A program made the translations under genes and the position numbers. Below the pieces are notes generated by a model that saw only the letters and a list, made by a program, of their open reading frames with translations, did no database searches and was not told the origin of the DNA. From contig DAOUJS010000140.1 in NCBI GenBank assembly GCA_034422355.1, forward strand, positions 1-64,000: DNA of 64,000 bases, in the 5' to 3' direction. Of this stretch, positions 38,756-47,614 are shown in pieces. This DNA is from CATOSP01 sp034422355. Its GTDB lineage: Bacteria; Chloroflexota; Dehalococcoidia; Lucifugimonadales; UBA3495. Numbering within the stretch: the first letter of the stretch is position 1; each line of letters begins with the position of its first letter.

Positions 38756-40327
38756 TTACTCCCATTCGATGGTGCCGGGCGGTTTGCTGGTGATGTCGTA
38801 GACCACCCTGGTTACGCCGGGGACTTCATTGACGATGCGGTTGGAGATTCGTGCCAGCACCTCGTAAGGGAGCCTGACCCAGTCTGCGGTCATGGCATCC
38901 TCGCTGGCAACGGCCCGTATGGCGCAGACGTTGCCGTAGGTGCGGTAATCGCCCATCACGCCCACGGTGCGGCTGTCGCTGAGGACAGCGAAGCTCTGCC
39001 AGAGCCGGTCGTACAGGTTCGCGTTCTTGATTTCGTCGATGACGATCCAGTCGCAGGCACGGACCATGTCCAGCTTCTCAGCCGTAACCTCTCCGATGAT
39101 TCTGATGGCCAGTCCCGGTCCGGGGAACGGCTGGCGGTAGACCATCTCGTGGGGCAGTCCCAGGGCCAGTCCCACCTCCCTTACCTCATCCTTGAACAGG
39201 TAACGCAGAGGCTCCACCAGCTTGAGGCTCATGTGCTCGGGCAAACCGCCAACGTTGTGATGGGTCTTGATCCGGGCTGATGCTCTGTTCTCCGGCGTCT
39301 CGCTTTCGATCACGTCGGGATACAGCGTGCCCTGGGCCAGAAAATCAGTCTGTCCCAGGTCGGCAGCCGTCTCCTCGAAAACGCGAATGAATTCCTCGCC
39401 GATGGACTTCCTCTTCTGCTCCGGGTCGGTGACACCCGCCAGTTGGGTCAGAAACCGCTCAGTGGCCTCGACGCAGACCAGATTGAGGCCCAGGTTGCTG
39501 CGGAAAGTCTCCTCCACCCGCTCCGGCTCTTCCAGTCGCAGCAGCCCGTTATTCACGAAGATGCAGGTCAATCGGTCGCCGATGGCCTCATGCACCAGCA
39601 TTGCGGTCACGGCCGAATCCACGCCTCCGGATAGGGCGCAGATTACCCTGCCGTCTCCCACCTGTTCCCGGATACGCTGCACTGAGTCCTTGACGAAGTT
39701 CCCGGCAGTCCAATTGCCCTCGCAGCCGCAGGCGCGCATCAGGAAATTCTCCAGTATGGATACCCCCATTGGTGTGTGGGCGACCTCCGGGTGGAACTGG
39801 AGGCCGAATATACGGTCCCCGTTGCTCAGCGCCGCGACCGGAGAGTTCTCCGTAAAGGCGAGGCTTGAGAAGCCGGGCGGCAGCTCAGCCACCCGGTCTC
39901 CGTGGCTCATCCATACCTGGAACGAGGGTGGAAGGTCGTGGAACAAGCTACAACCGTCCCCATCCTGATGGAGCGATGCTGAGCCGTATTCCTGTCGCAG
40001 TCCCGGAATGACCGACCCGCCGAACTGGTGTACCAGTGCCTGCATCCCGTAGCAGATGCCCAGTACCGGCAGGCCGCGCTCAAAGACCCAATTAGGAATC
40101 GTCGGCGCTCCCGGTTCGTAGACGCTTGCGGGGCCACCGGACAGTATGACCCCCTTGGGCTGTATGTGGCGCACCGATTCCCACGTGCTGGATGACGGGA
40201 CAACTTCGGAATAGACTCTCAACTCGCGGGCGCGGCGGGCGATCAAATGGCTGTACTGGGAGCCGAAGTCGATGACCACGACGCCCTCGGTTACGGCGCG
40301 GCCTTCGTTCTCGGATTCCGCGCCCAT
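38756..40327 (-). CDS. guaA: GMP synthase GuaA
   Basis: Start taken at ATG 40327, giving 523 residues, normal for two-domain GuaA. The class I amidotransferase part has IDFGSQYSHLIARRARE, the nucleophile Cys in VLGICYGMQAL and His-Glu in LQFHPEVAHTP. The ATP pyrophosphatase part has ALSGGVDSAVTAMLV, and the dimerisation domain ends KPPGTIEWE. It converts XMP to GMP. It heads the purine operon. The frame runs upstream to 40627 without support. Confidence 0.95.
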   Translation of the reverse strand: MGAESENEGRAVTEGVVVIDFGSQYSHLIARRARELRVYSEVVPSSSTWESVRHIQPKGVILSGGPASVYEPGAPTIPNWVFERGLPVLGICYGMQALVHQFGGSVIPGLRQEYGSASLHQDGDGCSLFHDLPPSFQVWMSHGDRVAELPPGFSSLAFTENSPVAALSNGDRIFGLQFHPEVAHTPMGVSILENFLMRACGCEGNWTAGNFVKDSVQRIREQVGDGRVICALSGGVDSAVTAMLVHEAIGDRLTCIFVNNGLLRLEEPERVEETFRSNLGLNLVCVEATERFLTQLAGVTDPEQKRKSIGEEFIRVFEETAADLGQTDFLAQGTLYPDVIESETPENRASARIKTHHNVGGLPEHMSLKLVEPLRYLFKDEVREVGLALGLPHEMVYRQPFPGPGLAIRIIGEVTAEKLDMVRACDWIVIDEIKNANLYDRLWQSFAVLSDSRTVGVMGDYRTYGNVCAIRAVASEDAMTADWVRLPYEVLARISNRIVNEVPGVTRVVYDITSKPPGTIEWE

Positions 40328-40711
40328 AGCCTCCAGGTTCTTGGCAATCTGGAGGTAGGTGGAAATTTCGAGGTGGTCGCTGGCTGAAACCCGTCTGCCC
40401 TGGGGCAAATTCCCTCCGACCGTGGCGGCACCTCCTGTGTTGCGAGGTATGGTTTCTATGTAAGTCGGCACGGGTATTATACCCGTGTTGCATTGGCATC
40501 GCATAGGAGTGAGAGACAAATTCCACCAGATATTGAGGGTCAGCGTCACGCATGTACATGCCGTAGCACCAGGAGCCGTCGAGCGGTTGCCGTGGCAAGA
40601 CAGCCTATTGGGCCACCTGGATGTCATCTTTTCCAGGCGACGACCGCTGCCTGCGAGTGTATGGAAATCGCTATGTTATACTCGCCGAACCTGGCGGCGA
40701 GTTGCGGTCGA
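40328..40711. other. Divergent control region between guaA and the Sua5 gene
   Basis: The 384 bases separate the minus-strand purine operon from the plus-strand run, so both promoters should lie here. TTATACTCGCCGAACC near 40676 and the ATTATACCC text near 40475 contain -10-like elements. I see no purine riboswitch fold. Confidence 0.45.
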
Positions 40712-41323
40712 ATGAGTGATGCATCAGAAGATATCGGGGTCGAACAGGCCGTCCGTGCGCTCCGCAGCGGAGGTGTCGTAGCTTTTCCGACAGACACTCT
40801 TTACGGCTTGGGCGCCGATGTTTTCAACCCGGCGGCGGTGGAGGCGATTTTCGCCATCAAGGAGCGTCCCTTGGGTCTGGCTCTGCCGGTCCTCATCGAC
40901 GATTGGGACCAACTGGAAAGGGTGGCGGGGAACATCCCAAATGCAGCAAGGGCGCTGGCGGAACGGTTCTGGCCAGGCCCGCTGACCCTGGTGGTCAAGA
41001 AGGCTGCCCGAGTCTCGGGTCGTGTTACCGCTGGCGCGCCGACAGTCGCAGTGCGGATACCCGGCCACCCCGTCCCCCGCGCCATCGCCCGCCTGCTGGG
41101 CGGCCCGATCACCGGCACCAGCGCCAACATCAGCGGCCAACCCGACCCCCAGGACCTGGACGAACTCAGGAAGCAGATTGGTCACAAAGTGGACTACGTG
41201 GTAACTGCCGGGCCGACGCCGATGGGTGCGGCATCCACAATAGTTGACATAACAGCGGAAACTCCGGTGCTAATCAGGGAAGGGGCGATATCCTTTTCTG
41301 TCATCACCGAGGTCCTGAGATAG
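40712..41323 (+). CDS. Threonylcarbamoyl-AMP synthase, Sua5/YrdC/TsaC family
   Basis: The 203-residue protein has the YrdC fold marks: GGVVAFPTDTLYGLGADVFN, IKERPLGLALPVLI, ERFWPGPLTLVVKK, VAVRIPGHPVPRAI and ITGTSANISGQPDP. It makes threonylcarbamoyl-AMP for the t6A modification of tRNAs that read ANN codons. The length matches the short TsaC form without the Sua5 extra domain. Start is ATG 40712. miaA, another A37 tRNA-modification gene, lies 7 kb downstream on the same strand. Confidence 0.92.
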   Translation: MSDASEDIGVEQAVRALRSGGVVAFPTDTLYGLGADVFNPAAVEAIFAIKERPLGLALPVLIDDWDQLERVAGNIPNAARALAERFWPGPLTLVVKKAARVSGRVTAGAPTVAVRIPGHPVPRAIARLLGGPITGTSANISGQPDPQDLDELRKQIGHKVDYVVTAGPTPMGAASTIVDITAETPVLIREGAISFSVITEVLR

Positions 41324-41410
41324 GTTCTACGGGATCAGATCACTTGAATCTGAGGAAATCCCGGAACTGATCATTCGTGATAGCCGCACCTGACGCGATG
41401 TGGGGCAAAT

Positions 41411-42619
41411 ATGCCTAATGAGAAGATGACCTATAGAGAACTGTTGCGAGAGCGTCGAGCGCCTAACCCGCCCTTTCCGACCAACGTGAACAACACGACC
41501 TACAGAGAGTTATTGCGAGAACAGCAAAATGATTCCCTACGCTCCTTCCCTGACAGCCGAGTCGGACTCCAACCTGATCCCAGTCCAGACTTGCGACATA
41601 TTGGCGAAAAGCAGTATATGCTGGAGCTTATTAACGCTGAACGGGTGAAGGCTGGTGTTTCCCCGGTTCTCTTAGGAAATAATTGCGCGGCCCAATTGCA
41701 CGCCGAAAGTTCTCTGGAACACGGTCTTTCAGGCCACTGGGGGATTGATGGCTTGAAACCATACATGCGCTATAGCCTGGCCGGAGGGCACCAGTCCAAC
41801 TCGGAAAATGCGAGTGGGTTGAGATACCACATTACAATCTCTGACGGCTACAGTGCCCTTGATGGTGCCGTGCCAGAAATTTGTAAGGCAATGGATGGGT
41901 GGATGTCCAGCCCCGGTCATATGCGAAACGTCCTCGACAAATGGCATAAGAGTGTCAATATCGGCTTGGCTTGGGACCGATACAACTTTAGTGCGATCCA
42001 GCACTTCGAGGGCGATTATGTTGAGTTTGACCAATTGCCGAACATCAACAATGGCGTCCTGACCTTGTCCGGGCAGACCAGGAATGGTGCCCAATTCACG
42101 GATGAAAGCGACCTTGGTGTCCAAGTCTATTACGACCCGCCGCCGCACCACCTGACCAGAGGACAGGTGTCACGTACCTACTGCTACGACTCCGGCCTGC
42201 ACGTCGCGGCGCTCAGAAAACCCCTGGGGGGAGGGTGGTTGATGGGAGGGTCTCGCTATAGCACAGATCAATTCACCGAGATGTACTCGCCCTGCCCTGA
42301 CCCCTACTCCGTTAGCCCCGACGCACTCGCGCCCCAATCTCACGACGAAGCGTACGAGTTTTGGAAACAGGCGTATGATGCGAGTCAGCAACGGGAGGAG
42401 ATAACCATCACCGTCCCTTGGATTACTGCGTCAAAGTGGACTGCCAAGAGAGATCGGTTTTCGGTGACCGCGAACCTGCGGGATGTTATCAACTGTCATG
42501 GAAACGGTGTGTATACAATAACGCTATGGGCTAATATAGGGGAGGAGAGGGTAGTCGTTTCAGAATATTCCATATTCCACGGCGTAACGCCGCCGAACAC
42601 CTACCCGAACAACCCCTGA
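41411..42619 (+). CDS. CAP/SCP-domain protein without a signal peptide
   Basis: The 402-residue protein has a CAP domain at about 70-215: LELINAERVKAGVSPVLLGN, AAQLHAESSLEHGLSGHWGI and WMSSPGHMRNVLD. The His and Glu residues of the CAP cavity are present. CAP proteins are normally secreted, but here the N terminus is hydrophilic and holds a direct repeat, TYRELLRER then TYRELLREQ, about 22 residues apart. The C-terminal 180 residues are beta-rich with Cys (RTYCYDSG, YSPCPDPY) and no family. It lies between the Sua5 gene and the polyprenyl synthase homologue, and is lower in GC than either. Confidence 0.75.
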   Translation: MPNEKMTYRELLRERRAPNPPFPTNVNNTTYRELLREQQNDSLRSFPDSRVGLQPDPSPDLRHIGEKQYMLELINAERVKAGVSPVLLGNNCAAQLHAESSLEHGLSGHWGIDGLKPYMRYSLAGGHQSNSENASGLRYHITISDGYSALDGAVPEICKAMDGWMSSPGHMRNVLDKWHKSVNIGLAWDRYNFSAIQHFEGDYVEFDQLPNINNGVLTLSGQTRNGAQFTDESDLGVQVYYDPPPHHLTRGQVSRTYCYDSGLHVAALRKPLGGGWLMGGSRYSTDQFTEMYSPCPDPYSVSPDALAPQSHDEAYEFWKQAYDASQQREEITITVPWITASKWTAKRDRFSVTANLRDVINCHGNGVYTITLWANIGEERVVVSEYSIFHGVTPPNTYPNNP

Positions 42620-42635
42620 AAACGGAAGTGTCGCA

Positions 42636-43655
42636 TTGATAACCGGATATGATACCCACCGCCAAGCCGTGGATGAAGAACTGCGGGCGGTGTTCGAAGG
42701 CCGCCAGGGGTTCCTCTACGATGTGCTCCGGTATCATCTTGGTTGGGTCGACCAGCAAGGGACACCGTTGGACGCGGAGCCCGTGCTGCACTTCCAGTCC
42801 CGGCTGTCCCTGCTATCCTGCGAGGCCGTGTCCGGGGACTTCCGTCCCGCGCTGCCCGCCGCCGCCGCGGTGGAACTGGTGTACAACTTCACGCTGGTCC
42901 ACGGCGACGTGCAATCAAACAGGTCGGGAAGCACGCCGGGGCGCGAGGACCGCCCCAGCATCTGGTGGGTCTGGGGCCCGGCCCAGGCTATCAATGCTGG
43001 CGATGGCTTGCACGCCCTTGGGCGCACAACTATAATGCGCCTCGCTCAGAGGGAGGTGCCCCCGGAACGCATTTTGAGCGCCATGCAGTCCCTCGACCGG
43101 GCCTGCCTTACTATTTGCGAAGGCCAGTACATGGACCTGGAGTTCCAGGACCGGATTACTGTCACCAGCCATGCCTACCTGGACATGGCCGGACGTAAGA
43201 CCGGGGCGCTGGCATCCTGCGCTGCTGAGTTGGGTGTGCTGGCGGGGGGAGCGCCCGATCATGTCGGTGCCGCTTTCGCCGTGATGGGCAACCGGTTTGG
43301 AGTTGCCTGGCAGATTGTCCAGGACATTTCAGAGCTTTGGGGTGAGCGCGGCGACGGGATGACCGCGGCCAACGTGCTCAACAAGAAGAAGAGCCTGCCA
43401 CTGATTTACACCCTCGAAACGGCCCCTGTGTCCGCGAAGCGGGAGCTTGGCGCAGTCTACATGAAGCGTGTGCTCCAACCCGAGGACGTTGCCCGGCTCG
43501 TCGAAATCCTCGACAGTGTGGACGCCCGCAGCTTCGCCAGGGAAAAGGCCCGCGAGTTGGTCGAAGAGGGGCTGGCGTCCCTGGACAATGCCGGTCTGCC
43601 GGATCAGCACATCGTGCCGCTCCGGGAATTCTCTGAGTGGGTATTGGAGGAATAG
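42636..43655 (+). CDS. Polyprenyl synthase homologue with altered Asp-rich motifs
   Basis: The 339-residue all-helical protein aligns with trans-isoprenyl diphosphate synthases: ELVYNFTLVHGDVQ, WWVWGPAQAINAGDGLHALG, CEGQYMDLEFQDR, RKTGALASCAAELG and FGVAWQIVQDISELWG. In active enzymes the first motif is DDxxD (VHDDIMD-like) and the second DDxxD; here they read GDVQS and QDISE, and the Arg pair after the first motif is not in place. A catalytic role is therefore doubtful; a regulatory or changed-substrate role is possible. The start is TTG 42636. It ends four bases before pgk and is surely co-transcribed with it. Confidence 0.82.
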   Translation: MITGYDTHRQAVDEELRAVFEGRQGFLYDVLRYHLGWVDQQGTPLDAEPVLHFQSRLSLLSCEAVSGDFRPALPAAAAVELVYNFTLVHGDVQSNRSGSTPGREDRPSIWWVWGPAQAINAGDGLHALGRTTIMRLAQREVPPERILSAMQSLDRACLTICEGQYMDLEFQDRITVTSHAYLDMAGRKTGALASCAAELGVLAGGAPDHVGAAFAVMGNRFGVAWQIVQDISELWGERGDGMTAANVLNKKKSLPLIYTLETAPVSAKRELGAVYMKRVLQPEDVARLVEILDSVDARSFAREKARELVEEGLASLDNAGLPDQHIVPLREFSEWVLEE

Positions 43656-43659
43656 TTAC

Positions 43660-44856
43660 GTGGTCAAGCGCGCCCTTTCCGGGCTGGATGTGGACGGCAA
43701 ACGGGTCCTGGTCCGCGTGGACTTCAACATCCCCATTGAGCAGGGCATCGAGGCAATCGCCGCCTACGACCAGCGGCTCCGGGCCACACTGCCGACCATC
43801 CGTTACCTTGTCGAAAGGGACTGCCGGACCATCCTCTGCTCCCACCTGGGAAGACCCGCCGGAAAGGTCTCCGAGTCCCTGCGTTTGGCCCCCGTCGGGG
43901 ACCGGCTTGCGGAGTTGCTGGGACATCCGGTAAAGAGTCTGCACGACTGCATAGGGCCGGACGTGGTCGCTGGCATAGATGCGATGCAGCCCCGCGATGT
44001 GGCCCTTTTGGAGAACCTGCGTTTCCATGCAGGCGAAGAGGCTAACGACGCGCGCTTCGCCTCCTCGTTGGCTTCCCTGGCCGACTGCTTTGTCATGGAC
44101 GCTTTCGCCGTTGCCCACCGCGCCCACGCATCTACCGTCGGAGTACCGGCTATACTGCCCTCGGCAATGGGTCTCTTGGTCCAGCGCGAAGTGGAGTCAA
44201 TGGGTACTGCCCTGGAGAACCCGGAGCGGCCGTTGGCTGCGTTGATGGGCGGCGCGAAAGTCAGCGACAAGATTTTGGTGCTGGAGAACCTGCTGGACAG
44301 GCTGGACCGCCTCTATATCGGCGGCGGCATGGCCGTGACATTCCTCAACGCCTTGGGCAAGAATACCGGCGCTTCTTCCATAGAGGAAGACCGTATCGAT
44401 TTTGCCAGGGACATTATGGAGCAGTTGCGGCAGCGGGGGATTCAACTCCACCTGCCCCGCGACCTGGTGGTGGCCAGCCGGTTCGAGGCCGATCCGCCGG
44501 AGGTCCGGACCTCGTCCGCCGAGGCGGTGCCGGAGGGCTGGTACATCATGGATATAGGCCCCGAGGCATCTGCCCAGTTCTCCGGTTCTCTGAACGAGTG
44601 CGGGACCATCATCTGGAACGGTCCGATGGGCGTGTTCGAGATGCCCAGGTTCAGCGAAGGGACTCGGGTCGTGGCCGAGGCCATAGCAGGCGCGCAGGGG
44701 ACCACCAGCGTAGTCGGCGGCGGCTCGACTGCCGAGGCCGTGGAGGAACTCGGCCTGATGGACCGCATGACCCACGTCTCCACCGGAGGCGGGGCCTCCC
44801 TGGAATTCCTGGAGGGCAAGGAACTGCCTGGCATTGCGGCCCTGCCGGACGCCTGA
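43660..44856 (+). CDS. pgk: Phosphoglycerate kinase
   Basis: Start is GTG 43660 with GGAGG nine bases upstream. The 398 residues show LVRVDFNIPI, LCSHLGRPAG, LLENLRFHAGEEAND, FVMDAFAVAHRAHAST, MGGAKVSDKI and the nucleotide loop VVGGGSTAEAVEEL with STGGGASLEFLEGKELPG. It transfers phosphate between 1,3-bisphosphoglycerate and ADP. apgM and tpiA follow, so three consecutive lower-glycolysis steps or their reverse are encoded together. No oddity. Confidence 0.96.
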   Translation: MVKRALSGLDVDGKRVLVRVDFNIPIEQGIEAIAAYDQRLRATLPTIRYLVERDCRTILCSHLGRPAGKVSESLRLAPVGDRLAELLGHPVKSLHDCIGPDVVAGIDAMQPRDVALLENLRFHAGEEANDARFASSLASLADCFVMDAFAVAHRAHASTVGVPAILPSAMGLLVQREVESMGTALENPERPLAALMGGAKVSDKILVLENLLDRLDRLYIGGGMAVTFLNALGKNTGASSIEEDRIDFARDIMEQLRQRGIQLHLPRDLVVASRFEADPPEVRTSSAEAVPEGWYIMDIGPEASAQFSGSLNECGTIIWNGPMGVFEMPRFSEGTRVVAEAIAGAQGTTSVVGGGSTAEAVEELGLMDRMTHVSTGGGASLEFLEGKELPGIAALPDA

Positions 44857-44883
44857 CCTCCGGTTACCGGTGGCTGCCCACAC

Positions 44884-44912
44884 CGTCATTCCCGAAAAAG
44901 CGGGAATCCATC
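44884..44912. repeat. Small extragenic palindrome
   Basis: CATTCCCGAAAAAGCGGGAA between pgk and apgM forms a short hairpin (ATTCCCG with CGGGAAT, six-base loop). A near relative is at 36208-36231, so this is probably a dispersed palindromic repeat and not a terminator. Confidence 0.55.
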
Positions 44913-44937
44913 CCGCAACTAGCCAAAGGGTGAAACT

Positions 44938-46143
44938 ATGATTGACGAAGAGTTATTCCGGGACTGCTACGTTTCCACACCTTCCAAGATCGTCATGCTG
45001 GTGGTAGATGGCCTGGGTGGTCTTGCCCACCCTGACACTGGCCTCTCGGAGTTGGAGACGGCACACTTGCCCAACCTGGACGCAATGGCGCGTGAGAGCG
45101 CCTGTGGTCTGACCACGCCCGTCGACCATGGGGTTGCACCCGGCAGTGGTCCAGGCCACCTCGCCCTGTTCGGGTACGACCCCTTGAAGCACCTGATCGG
45201 CCGTGGCGCACTGGAAGCCTTGGGCATAGAGGTTGACCTCCGCCCCGGCGACGTTGCCGCCCGCGGCAACTTCTGCACCGTAGACGACGCAGGACTGTTG
45301 GTGGACCGCCGGGCCGGGCGCATCCCTACCGAGTTGAGTGCTCCGTTGTGCCGCCGGCTCGACCGTATCGAGGTTGATGGCGCCGAACTCGACGTTTTCC
45401 CCGTCCAGGACTACCGCTTCGTCCTGAGACTCAGGGGGGAAGGGTTGTCAGAGGCGATAACCGAGACCGACCCTCAAATCACGGGAGTCCCAGCCCTCGA
45501 AGTCCAGGCCCTTGCGCCCGAAGCTCAGAAGACCGCGGACGTGGTCAACAGCTTCGTGTCCCAGGCCCGGAACCTCCTGGCGGAAGAAGAACGGGGCAAC
45601 ATGGCGCTGCTCCGGGGATTCGCCCAGTTGCCCAACCTTCCTCCGATGGGCGATGTCTATCAGTTGGACCCGGCAGGAATCGCCGCCTATCCCATGTACC
45701 GGGGCCTGGCCACCGTCGCCGGAATGCAGGTCATCCCCACGGGACACTCCTTCGGAGACGAGGTGGAAACCCTGCGGCAGCGGTTCCAGGAGCACGATTT
45801 CTTCTTCATCCACTACAAGCCCGCCGACGCCGCCGGAGAGGATGGGGACTTCGACGCCAAGGTGAAATGCCTCGAGGACCTGGACCCATTCATCAACGAG
45901 ATCCGGGAATTGGGGCCGGACGTGTTCATGGTGGCCGGAGACCACTCGACCCCCGCGATCATGGCATCTCATAGCTGGCACCCGGTGCCGTTCATGCTGC
46001 ACTCCCGGCTTACCAGGGGTGAGGGCATCGACGCATTCAACGAAAGGTCCTGTGGCCAGGGCTCCATCGGGCGCATCCCGGCGACCAGGGTGATGCTGCT
46101 TGCGCTGGCCCACGCCGGCAAGCTGACCAAGTACGGCCCGTAG
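44938..46143 (+). CDS. apgM: Cofactor-independent phosphoglycerate mutase, archaeal type
   Basis: The 401-residue protein belongs to the alkaline-phosphatase superfamily: VMLVVDGLGGLAHP with the metal Asp, the nucleophile region VAPGSGPGHLALFGYDP, FFFIHYKPADAAGEDGDFDA and VAGDHSTPAIMASHSWHPVP. The short length and the GGLxxP start mark the ApgM branch, common in Archaea and in Chloroflexota, unlike the 510-residue GpmI. It interconverts 2- and 3-phosphoglycerate. It lies between pgk and tpiA. Confidence 0.95.
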   Translation: MIDEELFRDCYVSTPSKIVMLVVDGLGGLAHPDTGLSELETAHLPNLDAMARESACGLTTPVDHGVAPGSGPGHLALFGYDPLKHLIGRGALEALGIEVDLRPGDVAARGNFCTVDDAGLLVDRRAGRIPTELSAPLCRRLDRIEVDGAELDVFPVQDYRFVLRLRGEGLSEAITETDPQITGVPALEVQALAPEAQKTADVVNSFVSQARNLLAEEERGNMALLRGFAQLPNLPPMGDVYQLDPAGIAAYPMYRGLATVAGMQVIPTGHSFGDEVETLRQRFQEHDFFFIHYKPADAAGEDGDFDAKVKCLEDLDPFINEIRELGPDVFMVAGDHSTPAIMASHSWHPVPFMLHSRLTRGEGIDAFNERSCGQGSIGRIPATRVMLLALAHAGKLTKYGP

Positions 46144-46190
46144 TCTGGACCGGGACCAGAGCTCGAGACAATTTCTTGCAGGAACGGAAT

Positions 46191-46949
46191 ATGCCCAGAC
46201 CAGTAGTTGCCGGAAACTGGAAAATGAACACTACCCTGGAAGATGCGGAGCGTCTCGCCTCCGAGGTGCGGGACGGTGTGGTTTCCGGTATCGGATGCGA
46301 TGTCATCCTGTGCCCGCCCTTCATCTCTCTGCAAGCAGTCCGGAGCGCTGTTGCCGGGTCACAGGTAATGGTCGGCGCCCAGAACATGTACCATGAGTCC
46401 TCCGGCGCGTTCACCGGCGAAATCGCCCCGCCGATGCTCCAGGCCCTTTGCGATTACGTGGTCCTGGGCCATTCGGAACGCCGCCAACTGTTCGGCGAGA
46501 CCGACCACACGGTCAACCTCAAGGTCAAGGCAGCCCTTACCCACGCCATTCGCCCTATCCTGTGTGTTGGCGAAACTTTAGAGCAGCGTGAGTCGGGCCG
46601 GGCACAGGAAGTTGTAGCCAACCAGGTCCGGGAGGCTCTGGCCGGAGTGGAGGACGTTACCGGCCTGATAGTTGCCTATGAACCTGTCTGGGCCATCGGC
46701 ACCGGCCAGGCCGCTACGCCGGAGACTGCTGAAGAGATCATGGGAGGCGGGGTGAAGGAAACCTTGACTGACCTGTTCGGCGACGCAGCTTCGGAAGTCC
46801 CACTATTGTACGGCGGAAGCGTCAACCCCGGAAACGCCGCAAGTTTCGCCCGCCAGCCCAACATCCACGGCGGACTGGTCGGCGGCGCAAGCTTGCAGGC
46901 GGACCAATTCCTGGAGATAGTGCAGGCGGTGGCGGCCGCCTCGGCCTAG
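46191..46949 (+). CDS. tpiA: Triosephosphate isomerase
   Basis: Start ATG 46191. The 252 residues contain VVAGNWKMNTT (Asn and Lys), YVVLGHSERRQLFGE with the electrophilic His, VAYEPVWAIGTGQAATPETA with the catalytic Glu, and YGGSVNPGNA/HGGLVGGASL at the phosphate site. All active residues are intact. It completes the pgk-apgM-tpiA cluster and is followed 16 bases later by a small unknown gene. Confidence 0.97.
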   Translation: MPRPVVAGNWKMNTTLEDAERLASEVRDGVVSGIGCDVILCPPFISLQAVRSAVAGSQVMVGAQNMYHESSGAFTGEIAPPMLQALCDYVVLGHSERRQLFGETDHTVNLKVKAALTHAIRPILCVGETLEQRESGRAQEVVANQVREALAGVEDVTGLIVAYEPVWAIGTGQAATPETAEEIMGGGVKETLTDLFGDAASEVPLLYGGSVNPGNAASFARQPNIHGGLVGGASLQADQFLEIVQAVAAASA

Positions 46950-46965
46950 GGTGGGCAGAGTCTGT

Positions 46966-47196
46966 ATGCCGGTTAGCCGCCGGGAATTCGATGATGGGCA
47001 TCTGAGCCTAAGCATTCCGATCCTTCAGTATCTGGGAGTTCGTAGCGAGGAAGCTTTCACGGCCGATGAGGTCTTCGAGGCGCTGATCGAAATCTATGGT
47101 CGCCGAGCCACCCCGGGCGATGTCATAGTAACGCTGGAAGACCTGGCCGGTTCAGGCCAGGTTGAATCGAAGAGAGTCGATGGGGTCTGGTTGTAA
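46966..47196 (+). CDS. Small winged-helix-like protein, paralogue 1
   Basis: The 76-residue product begins MPVSRREFDDGHLSLSIPIL and has helices SEEAFTADEVFEALIEIYGR and VIVTLEDLAGSGQVESKRVD followed by GVWL. A helix, helix, hairpin order fits a small winged-helix fold with a basic wing. It shares the start pattern MPxSRRxF with the next gene. ATG 46966 is chosen; GTG 46951 is an alternative. Probably a DNA- or RNA-binding regulator, but no target is visible. Confidence 0.6.
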   Translation: MPVSRREFDDGHLSLSIPILQYLGVRSEEAFTADEVFEALIEIYGRRATPGDVIVTLEDLAGSGQVESKRVDGVWL

Positions 47197-47244
47197 TTCT
47201 ATAGTTTCAGAAGAGTAGAACCCTCTGTGACTGGAGGTGTCCAA

Positions 47245-47559
47245 GTGCCCATGTCGAGACGTCAGTTCGAGCTTGGAGTCAACAACCGTGAAGCAGACCT
47301 GATGCGTGAAGTGTACGAATGGCTTACAAACCATAGCGATTTGGCCTACTCAGTTAGTGAAATCGCAGAAGCTCTCCTCGGCCCGGAGCCAGTGCAGCGA
47401 CACGGGATGGATATCATGTACCTTGATAAAGCATTAGACGTACTGGTCGGTATAGGTGCTTTGGAGCAACGTATTGTACGGGGCACAGGATATTACGCGT
47501 TTCTCCAGGAATTCGATACCGGTACATGGCTGTCCGCCAAGCACACTTCACCCCGGTAA
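47245..47559 (+). CDS. Small winged-helix-like protein, paralogue 2
   Basis: Start taken at GTG 47245, five bases after GGAGGTG, giving MPMSRRQFELGVNNREADLM; GTG 47227 and ATG 47251 are alternatives. The 104-residue protein has EVYEWLTNHSDLAYSVSEIA, ALDVLVGIGALEQRIVRG and GYYAFLQEF: helix, helix and a wing. Both this and the upstream gene start MPxSRRxF and have the same layout, so they look like diverged tandem duplicates. This one is longer by a C-terminal tail. It lies 55 bases before miaA. Confidence 0.6.
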   Translation: MPMSRRQFELGVNNREADLMREVYEWLTNHSDLAYSVSEIAEALLGPEPVQRHGMDIMYLDKALDVLVGIGALEQRIVRGTGYYAFLQEFDTGTWLSAKHTSPR

Positions 47560-47614
47560 GTCACCTGCGAATGTGCTCTCCACCCACAGTGAGGCATCGT
47601 TGTCCTAACTTCCC

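Noticed and set aside
40328..40511. Possible purine riboswitch upstream of guaA
   Set aside because: I could not find the conserved three-way junction or loop sequences of a purine or PRPP riboswitch.
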